Positions 57,683-64,000 of a stretch of DNA of 64,000 bases are shown in pieces. This DNA comes from Trifolium pratense. Lineage: Eukaryota > Streptophyta > Magnoliopsida > Fabales > Fabaceae. The notes under the pieces were generated by a model. It worked only from the letters and a program-made list of their open reading frames with translations. It had not been told where the DNA came from and searched no databases. The position numbers and the translations under genes are program-made. The stretch lies in contig NC_060060.1 in NCBI RefSeq assembly GCF_020283565.1, forward strand, positions 38,874,001 to 38,938,000, written 5' to 3'. The stretch's first letter is position 1. Each line of letters starts with the position of its first letter.

Positions 57683-59602
57683 TCAAGTCATAGGATCCTC
57701 TTGCATATCTGGTCGCTTCCTGGATTGCAAAGCCAGTCGTGCATCTCTCTCTCGCTCAAATTCACGGTAATCTGTTCGCTGCAAGAAGGAAACCTTATCC
57801 AAATACTGGTTTGAACTTTTCTTGTAAGCATCAAGCTCATTTTCCAGTCCCTTGTTTTCTTCCTTAAATTCTCCCCAGTCCTTTTTGGTCTTATCAAGTA
57901 CACTGAGCTTTGATTTCTTCTTGATTTGTTCAAGGACAGCATCCACAGCAGAAGGTGCAGGGGCTTTGGCTCGTTCCATTGCCTCCTTTGAATCAGAATC
58001 TACGAGCTTTTTATATTCAATTTCTTGACCAGCAAAGTCTCGAACCTCAGTAATCTGATAAAGGAAACAAAAATGAACAAACAGTTACACTCAAAGGCAA
58101 TGTGGGTGGGGCCTGTGAATAATGGTCAGTCATCAATCAAGTTCTAATTCAAACCATTTCAATTTTTCAAATGGAAAATTGCTCATTGTATGGTATGCTC
58201 AAATTAGTTGGGTTAAACAACAATCAACCATAGTAAATAAAATATTGGCTTTGTAGCTCTGACGCTTCTTATTGAAGGTGTGTCCGGTGTCCAACATTGG
58301 CACATGTGATTGATTATATTCAATTACATCATTTTCTCAAATTATTGCCGATGTCGACAAGTTAGTGTCTATCTGGTGTTTATTTCTATGTCAGTGCTTC
58401 ATAGAAATATTGGAACAACAACAAACAAGCTATGCCAGTCCTATCCTATGTCACATTCTTCTTCGATATAATTGCACATCTCTTCCTATTGAATTTAAAA
58501 AGCAAAAAGATAGGGAAAAAAAACCCTTCAATTCAGTCTCTATTTTTTATATATTATCATCTCCCTTGAATTATTGCACAAACTTTTTCCCACTTCAGCT
58601 AGATTAGCACCTGACTAAGAAATAGGAGCATTGGATATCAATTTACTTACCACAAGTTTCCCCCTGCTTGACGCAGAAGCGGCAGCATCATCTTTGACTG
58701 CTGCAAGAGCAGCAGCAGCAAGCTTCTTGCCTTCATCACTTGCACTGTTTTCTGACACACCAGATCCATTCTGAGGAGCACATTGCCCAGGAGATTCGGT
58801 TGCCTTTGGTGCCAACCCCAAATAAGACATCCAATTCTACATTCAAAGTTATTGAGTTGAAGGAAATTAAACTCAAGCTAAATAATTGTTAAAAACAGCA
58901 ATGGCTATACAAAAATAAAAACAAAACACCGGCAAAGTATTACAGAAGATCTCTTCTTCGGAGTGCTTTTTGCAGGAGATTTAGGCTTGCTTTTAAAACC
59001 GTTAATCACTTTACTAGATACTCCTTTATTCATCTGTTCCCACATAGCATCAACTTGAGCTTTTACTTCTAGATAAACAACGAGCATACGAGTAACTTCA
59101 TTAGCAACAATAACCATAAATCTCAAAAATAAACATAGTTCCAACAGAAGAAAAATAGCATTCTTAACACAGAACAAAACCAAAAGTACCAAAAACTCAC
59201 CAGTAACATCCTGTTTTACTTCCAGGTTTGCCCCTGGAACAGATTCTTTCACAGATTGTGCAGAGTTTCCATTGAATGTATCTGAAACAAGTAACCTAAA
59301 TTGTAATCCAAAGCAACCCCATCTTATATTCACACAAAAATGTTTTTTTTGGAATAATCTATATGATAAAACCATTATTTTACAAAGAAATAAAAACAAA
59401 AACAAAACACCAGCTAGAAGAAAAGCAACAGCAACAATGAAACCAAACATTATAATAATTTAAATTAAAAAAAAAAAAGAGTAAAAGATGTGGAACATTG
59501 TTGTGATTTAGGGTTTGTGTTTAAAATGTATCGAATTTCACTGTAACAACTCGGAAAAAGAAATCGAAAAAAAGGGCGCGAGGTTTTACCGGCGGAGGTC
59601 AT
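57683..59602 (-). CDS. SWC5: SWC5/CFDP1-like BCNT-domain protein (SWR1 chromatin-remodelling subunit)
   Basis: Homologue of yeast Swc5 and animal CFDP1/BCNT, part of the SWR1 complex that exchanges H2A for H2A.Z. It has 258 residues from five minus-strand exons: 59590-59602, 59201-59281, 58944-59068, 58651-58836, 57683-58054, all GT-AG with matching phases. Exon 3 has VDAMWEQMNKGVSSKV, typical of the family, then a lysine/proline-rich stretch. The last exon carries the BCNT-C domain: KLSVLDKTKKDWGEFKEEN, then YLDKVSFLQRTDYREFERER and a DARLALQ tail. The tiny first coding exon (ATG plus three codons and one base) is the least certain part. No change disrupting the domain is seen. Confidence 0.9.
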
Positions 59603-60336
59603 GACTCCGGCTGCGTTGACGATGGCGGAAGAACGCAACTGACAACACAAAGCCTTCTCTTCTCCTTCCTTCCTTCTTTCTTTACAAAATCACCCCTTTT
59701 ACTATGCCTATGGATATGTTTGGTATATAATTAGATATAAGCTAATTTTTAGCTTAAAAACCGAAAAATTATTTGACCGAACTTTTTTTTAGAGCTTATG
59801 CAAACGGTTTATTCAATTTTTATATATTAGTATAAGTTTGTCAAAGTAGTTTATGATAAAACAACTTATAAAATTACAATTTTCACTGATATGAACTTAT
59901 AAAATAGCATAAAACCTAATTTATATTGCATAAGCTGTTTGCATAAGCTCTAAAAAAACAGGGCCAAGCGAACCCAAAGTTTTAGTAAATTTAAGTATAT
60001 GATCAAATATAACCTTGATTTTTTTTTTAAGTTTAAATAAGTTTTTTGTCCTTACAAATGTTTCAAATTTTATTTTTAGTTCCTATAAATTAATTTTATT
60101 AATTTTTTGTTTTCAAATATTTTCCGTCACAACTGTTGGTCTTACTTTTAATCAAACATTTATGAATTTTTACATTTTTTTAATGATTTTTAGTATTTGT
60201 GTTTATAATATTATTTTAGGAATGAATTTAAATTTTTTAACATAAAACGAATTATTTATGTATTTTTATGAACAAAAAACTTCATATTTAATTGGTTAAA
60301 AAAAAATAAACTTTTGCAAGAAATATTCATATAATA
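59603..60336. other. intergenic region upstream of the SWC5-like gene
   Basis: The first 100 bp form the leader/promoter of the minus-strand gene, with a CT-rich tract at 59,655-59,685. Beyond it lie MITE copy C and AT-rich spacer with no gene. Confidence 0.5.
59772..59975. mobile_element. Tourist-like MITE, copy C
   Basis: It shares AGAGCTTATGCAAAC, TATAAGTTTGTCAA, GTAGTTTATGATAAAA and TTTGCATAAGCTCTAAAAAA with copy A. The right end is the inverse of GGGTTCGCTTGGCCCTG; the left end is eroded (TTTGACCGAAC). It lies only about 170 bp from the SWC5 start codon. Confidence 0.8.
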
Positions 60337-60827
60337 CTCTCTCCGTTTCAAATTACTTGTCGTTATAGAAAAAAAAATATTTGTTTCAAATTACTTGTCG
60401 TTTTGACAATTTAAGGTTATATTTTATCTATTATACCCTCATATAAATTCCAAATATTTAGGAGTAGTTGTTGAAACCATAAAAGATTTAATATATATTT
60501 GAAAAACTAAAGTTTTTTTTTTAACTGTTTTTTGGACATAAATTTCAGATCAAAAAATTTTAACTTCTAAAGAAAATCTCAAATCTTAGCTCAGAGCAAA
60601 AATACAAAAATTAGCTCATGAAGAAGAATGGATGAAGATGAAGAAAGATGAGGAAAAAAAAAATTAGTTTGTGATGGCTTACTATTAGATTTTGTGGACA
60701 TGCAAGATCCAGTTTTTTTTTTCACAAAAAGACCAAATAGTTAAAATAAAAAAATAGTAAGGTCTATGGTGTACTAACTACAATGTTGGTCAACCTTATA
60801 TATTTAGTTAGAAATGAACGGAGGGAT
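60337..60827. mobile_element. Stowaway-type MITE, larger copy
   Basis: It starts CTCTCTCCGTTTCAAATTAC and ends GAACGGAGGGAT, with TA on both flanks (60335-60336, 60828-60829), the Tc1/mariner TSD. It spans 491 bp and contains an internal repeat of its own start (GTTTCAAATTACTTGTCG twice, at about 60,347 and 60,384). Confidence 0.75.
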
Positions 60828-60944
60828 TAAGGGACCTAATAGGAATGAAATATAATTAATGGACTAAAATGAAACAAACAATTTAGTTAAGGGATCCGAA
60901 GAATAATTTTTTTATTTTTTTTTATAATTAGTTTTAGACTATGT

Positions 60945-61400
60945 TGCCCGGGTGCGGGTACGGTACGGCACCGATACCGGTACGGGGTACGTCATTTTTA
61001 TAAAAACTAAGGTACGAGTACGTCCCTATAATTTTTTTAAAAAATATAATTATATATATCAAATAATATAGGTTTTAGATCTCATCACTTCTAAAAGGTT
61101 TTGTAATAGTTTTTGTTATTTGTCTTTTTCTTCTAATTTTGGTGTTTTAGTATTTTAGATCTCACTCTTAAGTGGTCTTCTTTTATTTTGTTACCCCCGC
61201 TCACAAAATAAATATATAATACTTTTTTTTTTGAAAACTTGGTATCCGAACTTAAGACCGACTGATTCAAGGGGACCAATCCCACCGCACACTTGTGGGA
61301 CTTCATTTAAAGCCAGAGTTTTTCGCTCTGTATGGACTTAGCCCACCGAAATTGGCACCAGAGGGGTGGAACTTGAGACCTTGAGAGGAGCATAATATAA
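60945..61400. repeat. two unclassified repetitive stretches
   Basis: 60,947-61,030 is an island of GGTACGG/CCGGTACGG words in AT-rich DNA. 61,225-61,390 has GGACCAATCCCACCGCACAC and GGGTGGAACTTGAGACCTTG, resembling tRNA-related retroposon ends. Neither has boundaries I can define. Confidence 0.35.
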
Positions 61401-62377
61401 GTTGTTTTATTACTCCCATGGATTTTTTTATCTATGGTTATTTTCAAAATATATAATTATACCAATTAGTTCTCGAATCTCCACTAGCATACCCATATGA
61501 TTCATGAATATTGCAGGTTTATTGGAAATTGGAAATCAGATCCAAATAAAACTAGTGGTCAAGTTGTCAAAATCTAGTTCTCGAATTTCGTAGAGTTTAT
61601 CTCATATTAAAATAAACATAGATAATATATTTTAACTTATTTAACTTTGAAAGTAATATAAAATTAATAATTTTATTTTTTAATTTAGAAATTTAAGTGG
61701 TATGAATAATAATAATTAAGGAAAATATGACAAAATTAATATATTATTAATTTTAAATAGTATTAGATAATTCACACTTAATTAACTATATCTCATTCTC
61801 ATTAGGTAATATGATTATTGTCATGAATTTTAATAACAAATAACCCAACAACTATATCCCATCAATATATCTTGTAAAGAAATAATATCTTTCACATTTT
61901 TTCCACATATTAAATATGACTCACTCTTTGAATCATGCATCTCATGTGAAATTGAATATTATATATGATTGAAATACCAAGGGATTGTATATTTTAAACC
62001 CTATTATTTTATTTTATTTTCACAAAACCCATATTATATTATATATCTTCTATTTTTAACAATATTTATGCATCTTTTATTTATCAAATTAGTTATTATA
62101 TTTAAATGTCCATAAATTTAGCTCAACTGACAAAATGTAGAAATTGCCAGGTCGGACGTTATTTAGTCTATCTACCAAAAAAATCTTATTATATTTAAAT
62201 AATCATATAAAATTTTGAAATATTATATTATTTTATTAAAATATAACTACTTACTATTTGTTTTGTTTCCACTTGTTTTCAAATTCTTTTTGTATTGTTT
62301 TATTTTGCTTTTCTTTATTTCGCACATGTGCATCAAGATAATAGACATTATTGAGAACACACGAATACTAAAAATTA
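61400..62377. other. AT-rich spacer with a possible SINE fragment
   Basis: Very AT-rich. TTTAGCTCAACTGACAAAAT at about 62,117 resembles a SINE A box, but a B box is lacking. Nothing else was found. Confidence 0.4.
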
Positions 62378-62737
62378 CTCCCTCCGTTTCAAATTATTTA
62401 ACATTTTAGAAGAAAATAAAATAAGAAATTAAGAAAGTGTATTTTTACTTTTATAAAAAAAAGAGTGTATTTTTGCACCTTATTTTCCTATTATACCCTT
62501 ATTTTAATTCACCAATATTTTTTTTTTGCACATACTTTCTCTTTCCAATAAATTTAATATGTTATGTATCGATTTTTTTTTAAACAAATTATACAAAGAA
62601 AAAAAAAAAGATACAATAAAAAGATTTAAAATAAGGAGGGTATAATAGACAAAATATAACATAAATTATCAAAAAGACAAGTAGTTTGAAAAAAAATTAA
62701 ATTTTCTAAAAAGTCATATAATTTGAAACGGAGGGAC
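62378..62737. mobile_element. 360-bp Stowaway-type MITE
   Basis: The ends CTCCCTCCGTTTCAAATTAT and ATAATTTGAAACGGAGGGAC are inverted copies, flanked by TA (62376-62377, 62738-62739). No coding capacity. It shares terminal sequence with the 60,337 element, so both belong to one superfamily. Confidence 0.88.
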
Positions 62738-62973
62738 TATTATTTGTCTAACTCTTAATGTATTTGTTCCCTTTTATAAAGCAAAATTCTCTTATTAGAT
62801 CATTGAATAATTGTTGTATTTGGTCTATAAAACAAATTGGGTTTTAAAGAATTTATTCAATCAAATTAACAATAACAATTAAAAGAAACATCCTTTTCAA
62901 TAAATAAATAAATAAATAAATGCAACAAAGATTAAGAAAAATCAAGATTAAAAGAAACCAAATATCAAATGTT

Positions 62974-63240
62974 TCAAAACGTTACCCGGTTCAGCATTTG
63001 AAGAAATTTGGTCTTTCCAGAATTTCTTCTCACTAAAACAAAGATACTTAACCCTCCCATCCATTTCGGGACTGTAAATCTATCCCAACCAACAACATGG
63101 AATTTCCGCTTCTGTTCCGTGTCTCCCCAAATAAACTGGCACTGAATCCTTTGTATCTCATCTAGACAAGATTTTGGAATCTTAGTAGACATCATAGGAT
63201 ATATGGGGTCTGCTTCTATTACACTCTTCGCTAAAGTCAG
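62974..63240 (-). pseudogene. LINE reverse-transcriptase fragment
   Basis: The minus strand encodes [20 protein letters not shown], then PKSCLDEIQRIQCQFIWGDT, then VVGWDRFTVPKWMGGLSI. This is the conserved post-catalytic part of plant non-LTR retrotransposon polyproteins. Only this short piece remains; after GGLSI the frame drifts from the family pattern. The upstream part of the same open frame (63,245-63,411) is unrelated and is the antisense of the histone deacetylase fragment. Confidence 0.88.
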
Positions 63241-63242
63241 CC

Positions 63243-63664
63243 TCCCTGAAGGGGGTTCAACTAATTGATTTAGCTGAAGGGAGAGTTGTATTACTGTTAG
63301 AAGGAGGTTACAATTTGAAATCAATTTCAATATCGATGCGTGCATGTTTGGAGGTTTTACTTGGAGATGAGCCCCATCTCGTGGGATCATCGGATGCTCG
63401 TCCTCTTCCACTTACATGGACAGTCATCCGAGCGGTAAGGAGAACAGAATTTGAAATATATTTCAATCGTTGGTTATGCATAAAATAGTTTGTACTAACA
63501 TTCCAAACTTATGTAGGTTCGACGGAAACTTAGTCCATATTGGTCAGCATTTAAAGATAAGGAAGATGATGTGACGATCAAGGGTGATGTTTCTCAGGAT
63601 AGTGCTATATTGAAGCTGGGGCAGAGCCTCTCACACTGTCGCGCTATTAATTTATACCTTAGTT
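63243..63664 (+). pseudogene. truncated class II histone deacetylase fragment
   Basis: A plus-strand frame encodes [20 protein letters not shown], then [20 protein letters not shown] and LTWTVIRA up to a GT donor at 63,437. After a short intron with its acceptor at about 63,517, VRRKLSPYWSAF continues and ends at TAA near 63,664. LEGGYNL.SI is the C-terminal signature of the HDAC fold, and VLLGD...W.VI.AVR..L.PYW fits class II plant enzymes of the HDA5/HDA18 type. The zinc-binding N-terminal part is missing, because the fragment begins at the LINE junction, so it cannot be an active enzyme. Confidence 0.8.
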
Positions 63665-64000
63665 AATTTTCACTCTCGTGCAAAATCTTTAATTTAATTA
63701 TTAAAAACTGAACAGAAAACTAGATTAAAAAAAAACGTAAGTCACAGATTAATTACCAAATCCAGATTAGCTTCCTAGTTCACATTCCAGTTAAATAGAT
63801 TTAGCTGCGCATGATTTTATTTGACAAGATACTGATTAAATAATTATTAGTTAAACGAAACATTTAAACAGAGTAATCATAAATTAAACAGAGTATATCA
63901 ATAAACGGTACGAGTATCAAACTGGAATACAATAAAATTAAACTTGAATCCGTAATTATATTAAAGCATAAATCTGAATATTGAAACTGAATAAAAGTAC
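63665..64000. other. AT-rich sequence to the window end
   Basis: No coding frame, inverted repeat or known element was recognised. Confidence 0.4.

Noticed and set aside
58905..59450. 181-codon minus-strand open frame spanning SWC5 exons and introns
   Set aside because: It reads through introns in the same frame. Splicing at 59,201 and 59,068 gives the conserved protein; the hydrophobic intron-derived segments are not real.
63245..63411. N-terminal part of a 145-codon minus-strand open frame
   Set aside because: It is the antisense shadow of the HDAC fragment; only the part below about 63,240 is LINE protein.

Overview
This is a plant nuclear window: spliced genes with GT-AG introns, AT-rich spacers and many small transposons. 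The mitochondrial dihydrolipoyl dehydrogenase at 53.7-55.8 kb encodes 501 residues and looks nearly identical to the pea L-protein as I remember it. With legume-type SINEs and MITEs, this points to a cool-season (IRLC) legume such as Medicago, Trifolium, Pisum or Vicia. The species cannot be settled from sequence alone.

Layout. (1) 1-37,269 (+): the 3' roughly 97% of one giant VPS13-type lipid-transfer gene. I reconstructed 57 coding exons that join in one open frame of 4,125 residues plus stop; the first 120-150 codons lie upstream of the window. The protein carries a PH domain, Vps62/DUF946-like repeats, a C2-like domain, a dysferlin-like segment, an SHR-BD/VAB region and a VPS13 C-terminus with a terminal PH-like domain. 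(2) 41,461-44,990 (+): a seven-exon GT31 galactosyltransferase with a galectin domain. (3) 49,841-51,562 (+): a two-exon PP2C phosphatase. (4) 53,746-55,816 (+): two-exon dihydrolipoyl dehydrogenase. (5) 57,683-59,602 (-): a five-exon SWC5/CFDP1 (BCNT-domain) gene. (6) 62,974-63,664: a LINE reverse-transcriptase fragment abutting a truncated class II histone deacetylase fragment.

The genes do not form a functional cluster: they are neighbouring single-copy housekeeping or trafficking genes. The introns and spacers hold a rich set of small mobile elements, several with readable target-site duplications (TSDs). They include a complete 332-bp TRIM retrotransposon, tRNA-derived SINEs, a 5'-truncated LINE, a copia relic, and hAT-, Mutator-, Harbinger- and Stowaway-type MITEs (one nested inside another). 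There are also three recent tandem duplications of 100, 143 and 76 bp. I found no previously undescribed multi-gene system. The most unusual items are the LINE/histone-deacetylase junction, the composite VPS13 architecture and the miniature elements with intact boundaries.
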